Part shown: piece by piece, positions 35,028 to 43,794 of the stretch
How the letters are laid out: every line of letters starts with the position of its first letter
How positions within the stretch are numbered: position 1 is the first letter of the stretch
Assembly: GCA_047633055.1 (NCBI GenBank)
Contig: JBLIEI010000007.1
Location: 17,390 to 81,389 of the forward strand
Source of the DNA: CALJFL01 sp047633055
GTDB taxonomy: Bacteria; Pseudomonadota; Gammaproteobacteria; Pseudomonadales; Halieaceae
DNA: 64,000 bases
Direction of reading: 5' to 3'
Program-made: the position numbers and the translations under genes
The notes under the pieces: model-generated
The model's database searches: none
What the model was told of the DNA's origin: nothing
What the model saw: the letters and a program-made list of their open reading frames with translations, nothing else

Positions 35028-35768
35028 ATGCCTGACATGCCCGAACAGGTAATCCTCTTAAGCCTGCCTCAACTGGCGGTAGCCTTCTTACCCGTGGCAA
35101 TCACATTGGTCATACTTTGGCGATGGTCTATGGGGCCGGGCAATGCGCTTTACGCATTAGGCCGTATGCTGGTACAACTGCTATTGATTGGCTATGTGCT
35201 GGCCTGGATATTCGGCGCCACGTCAGGCTGGCTGATATTACTCGTTCTGGTGATAATGCTGGCCGCATCGGGCTGGATCGCCCTGCGCACTGTGCCGAAA
35301 CAGCGCAGTAAATTACTGCTGGCATCGTTGCTGGGTGTCACTGTTGGTGGCGGTATTACGCTGGCGTTAGTCACGCAAGGGGTACTGCGCCTGGACCCCT
35401 GGTACCTACCGCGCTATATGATACCGCTGGCTGGCATGGCTTTCGCCAGCGCCATGACTGCGGTCAGCCTCGCGGCAGAACGCCTGTTCGCCGAACTGGC
35501 TCATGGGGACAGCTGGCAGCAGGCGCGCAAGGTAGCCTATCAAGCGGCGATGATTCCGGTGATCAATTCGTTGTTTGCGGTTGGGCTGGTATCGCTGCCA
35601 GGGATGATGACAGGGCAAATACTGGCCGGCGTGAGCCCACTGATCGCGGCGCGCTATCAAATTATGGTGATGTGCATGGTGTTTGCCGCTGCCGGTATTT
35701 CTACCGCCGTGTTTCTGTCAATTTGCGGCAGGTCCAGCGGCCAAGAGTTTGGCAACCTGCGAAAGTGA
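35028..35768 (+). CDS. fetB: UPF0014 family permease, FetB-like
   Basis: A 246-residue inner-membrane permease of the UPF0014/FetB family; E. coli FetB with ATPase FetA exports iron under oxidative stress. About six helices are visible, and the family signatures GRMLVQLLLIGYVLAWIF, YMIPLAGMAFASAMTAVSLA and SLPGMMTGQILAGVSPL are all present. No FetA-type ATPase gene is adjacent, which is unusual because the two are normally paired, so the partner must be elsewhere or absent. The start has no strong ribosome site. Convergent with the VOC gene. Confidence 0.88.
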   Translation: MPDMPEQVILLSLPQLAVAFLPVAITLVILWRWSMGPGNALYALGRMLVQLLLIGYVLAWIFGATSGWLILLVLVIMLAASGWIALRTVPKQRSKLLLASLLGVTVGGGITLALVTQGVLRLDPWYLPRYMIPLAGMAFASAMTAVSLAAERLFAELAHGDSWQQARKVAYQAAMIPVINSLFAVGLVSLPGMMTGQILAGVSPLIAARYQIMVMCMVFAAAGISTAVFLSICGRSSGQEFGNLRK

Positions 35769-35819
35769 GTTGGGCAGTGATGAGACGAAAAAACGCCTCA
35801 CCAACTGCTCAGTCAAAGT

Positions 35820-36200
35820 TTAAGCCATGCGATGTAGCGCACAGATTTTGTTGCCAGCCGGGTCACGCAAATAAGCCAGGTACATCTTACCGCCGCCGCC
35901 CTCGCGAACCCCGGGCAGGTCCTCACACGTTGTCCCACCATTAGCCATGCCGGCAGCGTGCCATGCATCGGCTACTGCGGGATCGCGAGCCGCAAATCCG
36001 ACGGTAGTACCATTCCCGGAAGAGGCTGATTCGCCATCAATCGGTATGCTGATCGAAAATATGCCCTTCTCGGTAAACCAGAAACAACGGCCCTTGTCAT
36101 CGACGGCTCCGGGGTCATGGCCCATGGTGCCTAACACCGCGTCATAAAATTTCTTAGATTCTTCAATATCGTTTGCACCGATCATGATGTGGCTGAACAT
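35820..36200 (-). CDS. VOC (glyoxalase/bleomycin-resistance) family protein
   Basis: A 126-residue VOC-superfamily protein with the usual beta-alpha-beta-beta-beta modules. It begins MFSHIMIGANDIEESKKFYD, the typical metal-ligand histidine position, and ends DPAGNKICALHR. The centre has GFAARDPAVADAWHAAG. GGAG precedes the ATG. Members are lyases, isomerases or dioxygenases; the substrate cannot be assigned. Single gene, convergent to the FetB-like gene. Confidence 0.88.
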   Translation of the reverse strand: MFSHIMIGANDIEESKKFYDAVLGTMGHDPGAVDDKGRCFWFTEKGIFSISIPIDGESASSGNGTTVGFAARDPAVADAWHAAGMANGGTTCEDLPGVREGGGGKMYLAYLRDPAGNKICALHRMA

Positions 36201-36310
36201 CCAGTCTCTCCAATTTCAAATAACATATGCCACCGTGTTGTGGCTGCGTCACATCATATACGATTTCCCCTCGCGTCAGTCAAGGATTCTTACCCGCGGG
36301 TAGACAAACG

Positions 36311-36868
36311 CTATTGGCTCACTGTGCCGCCAGCACGCTTGCCATCCTGTCTGAGTATAGTCAGCAGTAGACTCCCAACTCTGAGGCCAAACTTGGTGAG
36401 TATGGATTCATTGATCAAAACGTCGGGCGAAACCAGATACATCCGATCATCTACCTTTACGTCCACATTCGAGCCTCCGTAAGGAATTCTAAGAACATAA
36501 GCCAGGAAGACGCCATTGCCCGCAAAACGCAAAGTGCCGTCACCGATAACGTCGCCGGCTGTTCCTATATAGCCGCCTTGTCCATCGGGAGAGAGAGTCC
36601 AGATACGTTGCTGATTTTCGCCATCATCAAAAATGAAATCTTCCACCAGCGTTCCAACACCTTCGTCCCAGGACGCGTCAATGTCGGCATTAAAAGTCCG
36701 AATCACGCGTCCAGCCCGGTTTTTCACCACCCCATGCGCGGTCAAGTAGCCCGTAAAGAATACATCCGGGCGCAGCTCCGGTCGGCTATCACGATAATCA
36801 TCGACAGTCACTGATGAGCACCCTGTCGCCACGGCCAGTGACATGCATAAGGTGAAAAATTTCCGCAT
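36311..36868 (-). CDS. DUF3833 family lipoprotein
   Basis: A 185-residue lipoprotein: signal MRKFFTLCMSLAVATGC with lipobox cysteine at residue 17. The DUF3833 domain is shown by PDVFFTGYLTAHGVVKNRAG, IDASWDEGVGTLVEDFIFDD and RIWTLSPDGQGGYIGTAGDV. The ATG at 36868 starts the signal; the open frame runs further upstream without support. In many gammaproteobacteria DUF3833 and DUF2878 genes belong to one cluster with cyclopropane-fatty-acid-synthase-like and SDR genes; here DUF2878 follows divergently. Function unknown. Confidence 0.85.
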   Translation of the reverse strand: MRKFFTLCMSLAVATGCSSVTVDDYRDSRPELRPDVFFTGYLTAHGVVKNRAGRVIRTFNADIDASWDEGVGTLVEDFIFDDGENQQRIWTLSPDGQGGYIGTAGDVIGDGTLRFAGNGVFLAYVLRIPYGGSNVDVKVDDRMYLVSPDVLINESILTKFGLRVGSLLLTILRQDGKRAGGTVSQ

Positions 36869-37003
36869 ATTAAGTCCAAAACAAGTTGTAATATAGATAC
36901 GGTCAATGTTTTGCGGCGGATCTGCCCGAGAATATTCGGCTGCGGTGATCCGTTCGCGCCTTTGCGCGTACACTAGGTTTGACAAGGAGACAAAACGGCC
37001 ACC

Positions 37004-37549
37004 ATGGTTAATTCACTCGCCCCACAACATCCCGTCGCCCGCGCAGTGATCAATGGCATGCTATTTAATATCAGCTGGCTCGCGATTGTTGCCACGCATT
37101 CGAATACGCTGGCACCCATCGTTGCGGCCGTGCATCTGCTTATACACTTTACGATTTTTGGCGCACGACGAAATGAAGTCTTCTTTATTATGGGCGTCAC
37201 GCTGGCGGGGCTGCTAATTGACAACTTTATGTTTGCAGCTGGCACTTTTACTGTAGCCGGCGTACCCGCAGTTTCGCCTTGGTGGGTGAGCTGCCTTTGG
37301 CCTGTGATGGCCACAACCTTTATGCACGCCTTCAGCGGGCTGCAGCAGCGATTACTACTGGCGTCCATTGTAGGCGCTATAGGTGGCACAGCTTCTTATG
37401 TCGCGGGGACCCGATTGTCGGACATTACTTTCGGCGACCCTATTATTGGACCAATGACTATTGCGTTGATATGGGCTATCGGCTTTCCTGCGTTGTTGGC
37501 TGCGGCACGATGGATTTCATTGCGTGAAGTTCAACATGATGCTGTTTAA
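37004..37549 (+). CDS. DUF2878 family membrane protein
   Basis: A 181-residue inner-membrane protein with about five helices, among them MLFNISWLAIVATHSNTLAP, VHLLIHFTIFGARRNEVFFI and the family-typical VSPWWVSCLWPVMATTFMHA. DUF2878 is of unknown function and commonly neighbours DUF3833 and SDR genes, as here. AAGGAG lies 13 bases before the ATG. Its last codons overlap the next gene by up to 26 bp (14 bp from the preferred ATG), suggesting one transcript through the SRPBCC-SDR gene. Confidence 0.87.
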   Translation: MVNSLAPQHPVARAVINGMLFNISWLAIVATHSNTLAPIVAAVHLLIHFTIFGARRNEVFFIMGVTLAGLLIDNFMFAAGTFTVAGVPAVSPWWVSCLWPVMATTFMHAFSGLQQRLLLASIVGAIGGTASYVAGTRLSDITFGDPIIGPMTIALIWAIGFPALLAAARWISLREVQHDAV

Positions 37550-38228
37550 ATTGATTTCATTCCTGATATTTCTACTGACCCTGTCCCTGGCACCGGCGAC
37601 GGTGGCTGAAACAGAAGCCTCGTTCGATATCATCGGCGACGCCTATGATCGCAAGAAAGGAAATCTGTTATACACGGAGAACCATCACTGCGAAGCACAG
37701 AGCCAGCAATGTACCGTAGAATATCGCGATGAACAGGGTACAACGTTCGCCAAAAAAGAGATCGACTACAGCGCTAGCTTGCAGGCACCTTCAGTGGTAC
37801 TCACTGACTATCGCAACGACTCAACGGTGGAGATTGCTACCGGCGACAGAAGTGACCTTGTGGTAGATGCGGGCTTTGACAACTTTGTGCGCAGCGTATG
37901 GTCTCAACTGGAAGCCGGCACAGAGGTCAAATTTCCTTTTCTCGTTGTCGGCTTTGACGACCCTATCGGCATGACGGCATTGCGCACAGAATCGGACACT
38001 TGTACCGATATGGAGCTCTGCCTGGAGGTCAATCTGGATTCCTGGTTTTTGAGATTGCTAGTCGCTCCAATCGAGCTGTCCTATTCATTACAGAACAAAC
38101 GACTGCTTCGCTTTAGCGGCACCAGTAATATTAAAGGGGACGAAGGCAAATCATTGAACGTCGATATATTGTATCGCTATAGCAACAAACTGCCACTTAG
38201 CGATCTGGACCAGCAAAGCCAAAACTAA
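37536..38228 (+). CDS. Hypothetical exported protein in the DUF2878 operon
   Basis: A 230-residue protein with a signal peptide (LISFLIFLLTLSLAPATVAE). The mature part, starting TEASFDIIGDAYDRKKGNLL, is beta-rich and contains two cysteine pairs (HHCEAQSQQC and DTCTDMELC) probably forming disulfides in the periplasm. I do not recognise a Pfam-level family with certainty; it occurs between DUF2878 and SDR genes here. GAAG six bases before the ATG at 37536 selects this start; a GTG at 37524 is possible. Overlap with the previous gene indicates co-translation. Confidence 0.7.
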   Translation: MMLFKLISFLIFLLTLSLAPATVAETEASFDIIGDAYDRKKGNLLYTENHHCEAQSQQCTVEYRDEQGTTFAKKEIDYSASLQAPSVVLTDYRNDSTVEIATGDRSDLVVDAGFDNFVRSVWSQLEAGTEVKFPFLVVGFDDPIGMTALRTESDTCTDMELCLEVNLDSWFLRLLVAPIELSYSLQNKRLLRFSGTSNIKGDEGKSLNVDILYRYSNKLPLSDLDQQSQN

Positions 38229-38273
38229 ACCTAACTATTTTTTACACCGAATTAAACTGCGTGAGGATCGTCC

Positions 38274-39656
38274 ATGACGGTATTACAAGAATCAGCTGAA
38301 GTAACTCGGCCAATCGCTGAAGCATTTGACTACGTTAGCGACTTCACGACAACGGTTGAATGGGACTCGACAGCCAAGAAGGCTACCAAAATCACTCCGG
38401 GGCCTATAAAGGTTGGCACTCAGTTTGAAGTCATTTGCGCGCTGCCGGTGGGCAGTGTCAAAATCATCTATCGGGTTGAAGAGTTGCAGGAAAACAAGCT
38501 GTTCGTTCTCAGTGGCAAGAGTAGGTTCTTCGATATCGAAGATAGAATTACTTTTACGGCTACGGGGTCCGGCACGAGAATCACATACCGTGCAGAGTTT
38601 TTTTTCAAGCCGCTCATGCGTGCTGTCAGCGGAGCTGCTCAAAAAAGTCTCGACAATATGGGCCGAGAGTCAGTCGCCTCACTGGGCCGAGCGCTGAACG
38701 ATGACTTCCCCCTGATCCTCAAGGACCAAAAGGCCTGCGCAAATATGGCCACAGAACTGCCATTGTTCACGCGCCTGGGCTATCGCCGCACCATGAAACG
38801 GTTTTCTCCCATGTCAGCTTCGGTGCGGAACAAGCACATCGTCATCACCGGAGCGAATACCGGTTTGGGCTATGCCACTGCCTGTGAGCTAGGGCGGCGC
38901 GGTGCAAAACTAACCCTCGTTATGCGCAACGAAAAAAAAGCAAAGGCAACCCTTGCCAAATTGCATCAAGAAACGGGAAACAGCGCCATTCACTACGAAT
39001 TAGCCGATCTGAGTCTCATGGCGGAAGTAGACAGCTTGGTTGCGCGTCTGCGGAAAAAAGGGAAGGCTATTGATGTGTTGATTAATAATGCCGGTGCACT
39101 TTTTAACGATTGGACCAAAACGGGTGAAAATATCGAGCAGAGCCACGCCCTTTTACTCCTCAGCCCCTATCGCCTGACCTTGGGCCTGAAGCCGCTGCTT
39201 GTTAAGGCGGGGCAGTCACGGGTGATCAATGTAGTCTCGGGTGGTCTGTACAGCCAGCGACTCAGCCTGGGCGCACTCCACAACGAAGATGGCAATGGCT
39301 ATTCCGGCAGCATAGCGTACGCCAGACAAAAGCGAGCGCTAATGGCGCTCACTCAGGAATGGGCTCAGGAATGGGCTGAACAGGACATTGCCGTTAACGC
39401 GATGCATCCTGGTTGGGCAGATACTCCAGGGGTACAAACAGCGCTGCCAGAATTTCGCGCCGTTACCCGCAGTGTGTTGCGCTCATCGTTAGAAGGGGCC
39501 GACACTATCGTCTGGATGGCCATGGCCAAAGAAGCTGGAATGGCTCACGGCAAGTTGTTTCTTGATCGCGAAGCCAGACCGGTACACCTGATGAAGAAGA
39601 CCATTGAAAAAGATGGCGAAACTGATCGTCTTATGGCGTTTCTGAAAAACGCCTGA
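38274..39656 (+). CDS. SRPBCC-short-chain dehydrogenase fusion protein
   Basis: A 460-residue two-domain protein. Residues 1-150 form a SRPBCC/polyketide-cyclase-like lipid-binding domain (EVTRPIAEAFDYVSDFTTTV and GTRITYRAEFFFKPLM). Residues 180-460 form an NAD(P)-dependent SDR: cofactor motif TGANTGLG, then DVLINNAG, and the catalytic YARQK tyrosine-lysine pair with VVSGGLYS upstream supplying the serine. The SDR resembles DHRS12-type enzymes. The fusion suggests that a hydrophobic substrate is delivered to the reductase. GAGG precedes the ATG. It ends the DUF2878 operon, pointing to lipid modification. Confidence 0.85.
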   Translation: MTVLQESAEVTRPIAEAFDYVSDFTTTVEWDSTAKKATKITPGPIKVGTQFEVICALPVGSVKIIYRVEELQENKLFVLSGKSRFFDIEDRITFTATGSGTRITYRAEFFFKPLMRAVSGAAQKSLDNMGRESVASLGRALNDDFPLILKDQKACANMATELPLFTRLGYRRTMKRFSPMSASVRNKHIVITGANTGLGYATACELGRRGAKLTLVMRNEKKAKATLAKLHQETGNSAIHYELADLSLMAEVDSLVARLRKKGKAIDVLINNAGALFNDWTKTGENIEQSHALLLLSPYRLTLGLKPLLVKAGQSRVINVVSGGLYSQRLSLGALHNEDGNGYSGSIAYARQKRALMALTQEWAQEWAEQDIAVNAMHPGWADTPGVQTALPEFRAVTRSVLRSSLEGADTIVWMAMAKEAGMAHGKLFLDREARPVHLMKKTIEKDGETDRLMAFLKNA

Positions 39657-39695
39657 GGCGATGCGATACGCTCGCTCCGTTCTCTCGTTTGGCGA

Positions 39696-40079
39696 TTACT
39701 GCAAATGTTCGCCATCCAGGTAAAGCCAGCGACCGTCAATCTTCTCGAAGCGGCTGACTTCATGCAGCCTGTGCCCTCGCCCATCAACCTTGAAGCGGGC
39801 AACAAACTCTACCTTCCCTTCGGTATCCTGCACCTGCCCCGCTTCTGTTCCTTTGATGTGTAGTCCCAGCCAACGTTGCTTATCGTTCAGGCGCACCCTG
39901 GAAGGTCGAGTATCTGGGTGCCAGGTTGCAAGCAGATAAGCTTCGTTTCGCACGACAAAGCCACAATAGCGACTACGCATTAGCTGTTCAGCGGATTCCG
40001 CAAACGCGTCCTCAGCATGCAACGGACCGCAACATTCTTCATAGGGCTTAGTGGTCCCGCAGGGGCAGTGTTCAGTCAT
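39696..40079 (-). CDS. YchJ family protein with SEC-C motif
   Basis: A 127-residue protein of the YchJ (UPF0225) family. The N-terminal SEC-C zinc motif CPCGTTKPYEECC is followed by LHAEDAFAESAEQLMRSRYC, then an NTF2-like domain with FVARFKVDGRGHRLHEVSRF. Zinc-binding YchJ proteins are of uncertain function. I chose the ATG at 40079, just before the motif as in relatives; eight further codons upstream are open. Convergent to the SRPBCC-SDR gene. Confidence 0.9.
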   Translation of the reverse strand: MTEHCPCGTTKPYEECCGPLHAEDAFAESAEQLMRSRYCGFVVRNEAYLLATWHPDTRPSRVRLNDKQRWLGLHIKGTEAGQVQDTEGKVEFVARFKVDGRGHRLHEVSRFEKIDGRWLYLDGEHLQ

Positions 40080-40220
40080 TGGGGGGTTTGGCGCAATCAT
40101 CACGGATAGTTTGGGTCTCTGGCATACCGCCCATCTTAGGCAGACCGTTCTGCGCTGACAAGAAAACCCGCAGGATCAATATTATTTGGACACGGGATGT
40201 GGACGCCTTGCCTATAGATA

Positions 40221-40233
40221 CGCTAACTTAGCG
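40221..40233. promoter_or_regulatory. Palindrome upstream of the PQQ alcohol dehydrogenase
   Basis: CGCTAACTTAGCG (6-bp arms, one central base) lies 38 bp before the quinohaemoprotein gene, overlapping its probable promoter region (a TATAAA-like element follows at about 40245). It may be an operator; no regulator is adjacent. Confidence 0.35.
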
Positions 40234-40270
40234 ACTAAAATTATAAAAACACCCTCTCGAGGTACCACCC

Positions 40271-42370
40271 ATGCGCTTTATTGTCGTAGCACTAATGGTA
40301 ATGGTAGTAACCGCCTGCAATGAACAGGACGCAGCTTCCGCTCTTGGCGAACCCGCTGCCATGACAGAGGCCACCGTCACAGCGGCATCCGTGAACTGGA
40401 CCAAGCATGGCCTGACGGACAGCGAACAGCGCTTCTCACCGTTGAACCAGATTACTCAGGAAAACGTCGGCGAACTGGGATTGAGCTGGTCTTTTGACAT
40501 GTATACCCGGCGGGGCGTCCAGGCCACGCCGTTAATGGTGGACGACACGCTATACGTCTCAGGCAGCTGGTCTATGGTTTATGCGCTGGACGCGGTGACC
40601 GGCGAACTCAAATGGTTTTACGATCCCAAGGTTCCTCGTGCCACGCTCGCCAAGGGTTGCTGCGATGCCGTTAACCGCGGAGTTGCCTACACCGAAGGCA
40701 AAGTATTTGTAGGCACTTACGACGGGCGACTGGTGGCATTGAATGCCGCTAGCGGTGAAGTGGTGTGGGACACCTTAACCGTGGATCAAAGCCAGCCTTA
40801 CACTATTACCGGCGCACCGCGGATTGCGGGCAATAATATTATCATCGGCAACGGCGGCGCCGAGCTCGGGGTACGTGGCTATGTGACGGCCTATGATATC
40901 AATAACGGCGAACAAAGCTGGCGTTTCTATACCATTCCCGGTAACCCCGCAGATGGCTTCGAAAGTGACGCTTTGGAGATGGCTGCCGAGACCTGGAACG
41001 GAGAATGGTGGGAGTGGGGCGGGGGCGGAACCGCCTGGGATTCGATGGCCTACGACTCTGAACTGAATCTTTTTTATGTTGGCGTGGGTAATGGCTCACC
41101 CTGGAACCAGACGCTGCGAAGCCCCGGAGGCGGCGACAATCTATTTTTAGCCTCCATCGTGGCGCTGAACGCTAAGACTGGCGAATACGTGTGGCACTAT
41201 CAGACCACTCCAGGCGAGACCTGGGATTACACGGCCACTCAACACATCATGCTCGCCGACCTTAAAATCGATGGCAGAGATCGGCAAGTATTGATGCAGG
41301 CACCCAAGAACGGATTCTTCTATGTGCTTGACCGAGTCACAGGTGAGCTGCTGTCGGCAGAGAAATTCACCATCGCCACCTGGGCCTCTCACGTCGATAT
41401 GGCCACAGGCAGACCCGTGGAAACTAAAACTGCACGCCTGTTCGACGGCAAAAACATCCATATCCCCAGCAACGGCGGCGGGCATAACTGGCCACCTATG
41501 TCATACAATCCGGGCACCGGGCTGGTCTATATTCCCACTATGGTGTTTCCGGGTAACTTTCTGGCACCCACTCGTGATATCGATCGCCTGCCCAAACAGG
41601 GTACTTACAATACCGGCTTTGATCGCATGGCGTTGGTACCGGAAGACCACCCTGACATCGATGCGATATTAGAAACCCAGTTTACCGGCAAACTGCTTGC
41701 ATGGGACCCCGTGAAACAGAAAGAGGCATGGGCGCAACTACCCGGTCGCCCTGCGGGCGGCGGTACCCTGTCTACCGCCGGTAATCTCGTCTTCCAGTTG
41801 GTGGAAGATGAATTGGCTGCGTACAGCGCTGTCACCGGCGACAAATTATGGTCAAACCCAACGCAGACAATAGGAGGCGGCTCTCCCGCCACCTACGCCA
41901 TCGACGGACAGCAATATATCGCCATTGCTGTCGGTTTTGGCGGTGGCATAGGCGCAGAAGCGGGGGCCATATCGCATGGCTGGAAGGCCAAGAACCGTTC
42001 CCGGGTACTGGTCTTCAAACTGGGTGGCGAGCACAGCCTGCCTGCCCTGGTGGAAACAGCAGAACGGCCTATGATAAAACCCGAAGCGGTGACAGCTGAC
42101 GCCAAGCAGGTCCTTGCAGGACAAGTCTTATATCAACGCCACTGCTCCTTCTGCCACGGCGATGGTCTGCGCAGCTCGGGTCTGGTACCAGACTTACGCC
42201 GCTCAACTGCCGCTATCCATGAACTCTGGCAGGGCATACTGATTGACGGCATATTGTCGCCCAGTGGCATGGTGAGTTTTGATCAATACTTAAGCGCTCA
42301 AGACGCGGAAGGCATTCGCCAATATGTGCTTAGCGAAGCGAATAGAGTGTATAACGCTCGCTCAGATTGA
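40271..42370 (+). CDS. Quinohaemoprotein alcohol dehydrogenase (PQQ plus cytochrome c), lipoprotein
   Basis: Periplasmic PQQ-dependent alcohol dehydrogenase of the methanol/ethanol family, 699 residues. The signal ends in a lipobox-like VTAC (C16). The adjacent-cysteine disulfide characteristic of PQQ alcohol dehydrogenases is C130-C131 (AKGCCDAVNRG). Tryptophan-docking propeller repeats follow, with GGGGTAWDSMAYD, TWDYTATQHIMLADL and GGGHNWPPMSYNPGTGLVYI. A C-terminal cytochrome c domain has CSFCH at 625-629 with a methionine in SPSGMVSF as candidate second ligand. Electrons would pass from PQQ to this haem. GAGG precedes the ATG. Substrate unknown. Confidence 0.92.
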   Translation: MRFIVVALMVMVVTACNEQDAASALGEPAAMTEATVTAASVNWTKHGLTDSEQRFSPLNQITQENVGELGLSWSFDMYTRRGVQATPLMVDDTLYVSGSWSMVYALDAVTGELKWFYDPKVPRATLAKGCCDAVNRGVAYTEGKVFVGTYDGRLVALNAASGEVVWDTLTVDQSQPYTITGAPRIAGNNIIIGNGGAELGVRGYVTAYDINNGEQSWRFYTIPGNPADGFESDALEMAAETWNGEWWEWGGGGTAWDSMAYDSELNLFYVGVGNGSPWNQTLRSPGGGDNLFLASIVALNAKTGEYVWHYQTTPGETWDYTATQHIMLADLKIDGRDRQVLMQAPKNGFFYVLDRVTGELLSAEKFTIATWASHVDMATGRPVETKTARLFDGKNIHIPSNGGGHNWPPMSYNPGTGLVYIPTMVFPGNFLAPTRDIDRLPKQGTYNTGFDRMALVPEDHPDIDAILETQFTGKLLAWDPVKQKEAWAQLPGRPAGGGTLSTAGNLVFQLVEDELAAYSAVTGDKLWSNPTQTIGGGSPATYAIDGQQYIAIAVGFGGGIGAEAGAISHGWKAKNRSRVLVFKLGGEHSLPALVETAERPMIKPEAVTADAKQVLAGQVLYQRHCSFCHGDGLRSSGLVPDLRRSTAAIHELWQGILIDGILSPSGMVSFDQYLSAQDAEGIRQYVLSEANRVYNARSD

Positions 42371-42442
42371 GCAGTCGCGGATTGAATACAGGAGATATGT
42401 CGCTCAGCCCGGGTCACACCAGACTGAGCGTTTACTGCCCTG

Positions 42443-42832
42443 TTAATTAGCGCTAACACCGCCATTACGGACCAGCGTAGTGCCATAGACCCTTGGGGTA
42501 TCACACGCTAGCACATCTGCCATCAGCTCCCGGCTTTTCATCCAACCCCCACCGTTGGTATAGTCGCTGTGATCATTACCCCACTCTTCATAGCTCTCAT
42601 ATCCCGAGACAGGTTTGTAATGGCCGTCGACATCAGCGGCACCAAACGCAGGCAGGAAAACCCAAAGAGCAGCGTTGGAACCTCGTGAGGTCAGATGGTC
42701 AGCATAATTGCACGTGTAAAGCTCCACCGCACCCACGTTGGGTGCTTCATCAGTATCCTGTGCGAGTGCATTAGTGCTCAAACATACAGGCGCAAGTAGC
42801 AATAATGCTGCGTTAATCAGTTTAACTGTCAT
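42443..42832 (-). CDS. Small exported protein of unknown function
   Basis: A 129-residue exported protein with a signal peptide (LINAALLLLAPVCLSTNALAQ). The mature part contains two cysteines and many aromatic residues (LYTCNYADHLTSRGSNAALW, YEEWGNDHSDYTNGGGW) and ends near CDTPRVYGTTL. I do not recognise it. AAGGA at nine bases supports the ATG. It is convergent with the PQQ alcohol dehydrogenase. Confidence 0.65.
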   Translation of the reverse strand: MTVKLINAALLLLAPVCLSTNALAQDTDEAPNVGAVELYTCNYADHLTSRGSNAALWVFLPAFGAADVDGHYKPVSGYESYEEWGNDHSDYTNGGGWMKSRELMADVLACDTPRVYGTTLVRNGGVSAN

Positions 42833-42997
42833 CGTTAATATCCTTTTTATTGTTAGTAAACTATGTTCCGCGCAGCGCTACCCTAACGTTGCTGCGCTTT
42901 ATAAAGTGAGTTGTTGCTAGAAATTACGCAAATTATTCTAACAACAAATAATTATAAGCAATCACTATTTTGCTTCGAAACGAGAGAGAGAAAGAGA

Positions 42998-43034
42998 AAA
43001 GCGGCCGCGGCCTCACACAGAATTCGGCCGCTTT
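42998..43034 (+). promoter_or_regulatory. 10-bp inverted repeat in the leader of the SYLF gene
   Basis: AAAGCGGCCG at 42998-43007 and CGGCCGCTTT at 43025-43034 form a perfect stem with a 17-base loop, about 75 bp before the SYLF start. A purine-rich GAGAGAGAAAGAGAAAA tract precedes it. Read leftwards the hairpin is followed by a pyrimidine tract, so it could instead stop antisense transcription. Confidence 0.4.
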
Positions 43035-43108
43035 GCTGTATTATCCGACGCAGGTTTCACTATCTGTGCAATTTCTGGTTCAGAACCGAATTATCAACGG
43101 AGCATCAT

Positions 43109-43684
43109 ATGAAGAGCTTTTTAGTTGCCACATGCGCGGCAGTCCTGCTGACAGCACCGCTTACCAGTTTCGCCTTGTTTGGTGGCGATAAAGACCCGGA
43201 CAAAGAGCGCGAGAAAATTCAGGAGATGCGCTCAGACATACTGGCAAAGCTCTACGCTGAGAAGCCCTCTGCCAAAAATGAGATTAAGACCGCCAAAGGG
43301 TATGCCGTATTCTCCAGCGTAGGGATTAACGTCTTTCTGGTGTCAACAGAGCGTGGCGACGGCATATTGCGCGACCATAGCAGCGGCAAAGATACATATA
43401 TGAAGATGTTTTCCGCCGGCGGTGGTATCGGCATGGGCGTGAAGGACTTCAGCGCTGTATTTATTTTTACTACTGAGAAAGCGCTCCAGGATTTCCAAAC
43501 CGAGGGCTGGGACTTCGCCGCAAAAGCGGATGCCAGTGCCGAATCTGACGGCAAGGGCGTGGGAACCGAGGCCGCTGTTACCATGGTACCGGGCACTATT
43601 ATCTACCAGCTGACAGCCGCTGGGCTGGCCTTACAGGCAACGCTGCAAGGCACCAAGTTCTGGACTAATGTGGACTTAAACTAA
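43109..43684 (+). CDS. SYLF/YSC84-like domain exported protein
   Basis: A 191-residue exported protein: signal SFLVATCAAVLLTAPLTSFA, then a SYLF (lipid-binding, YSC84-like) domain. Typical parts are LYAEKPSAKNEIKTAKGYAV, SSVGINVFLVS, the GGGIGMGVKDFSAVFIF segment and TTEKALQDFQTEGWDF. SYLF proteins bind phosphoinositides in eukaryotes; the bacterial role is unclear. The ATG at 43109 has GGAG nearby; the open frame upstream is spurious. Confidence 0.88.
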   Translation: MKSFLVATCAAVLLTAPLTSFALFGGDKDPDKEREKIQEMRSDILAKLYAEKPSAKNEIKTAKGYAVFSSVGINVFLVSTERGDGILRDHSSGKDTYMKMFSAGGGIGMGVKDFSAVFIFTTEKALQDFQTEGWDFAAKADASAESDGKGVGTEAAVTMVPGTIIYQLTAAGLALQATLQGTKFWTNVDLN

Positions 43685-43733
43685 CCGCTAGTAGTCGATG
43701 AAGATTTGCGCGCACCAAGCTGGAAATCGGAAC

Positions 43734-43759
43734 AAAAAAAAAGCCGCGCATAGCGCGGC
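43734..43759 (-). terminator. Rho-independent terminator for the surface lipoprotein
   Basis: Read leftwards: GCCGCGC stem (43759-43753), three-base loop, GCGCGGC (43749-43743), then nine T (43742-43734). It lies 36 bp past the lipoprotein stop and separates it from the convergent SYLF gene. Confidence 0.85.
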
Positions 43760-43794
43760 CTATCAAAGATCCCTTCCCTGAGACCTGACCTGAA

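Noticed and set aside
42370..42435. CGCTCAG/CTGAGCG inverted repeat between convergent genes as terminator
   Set aside because: Loop of about 17 bases and no clear T-run; too weak to list.
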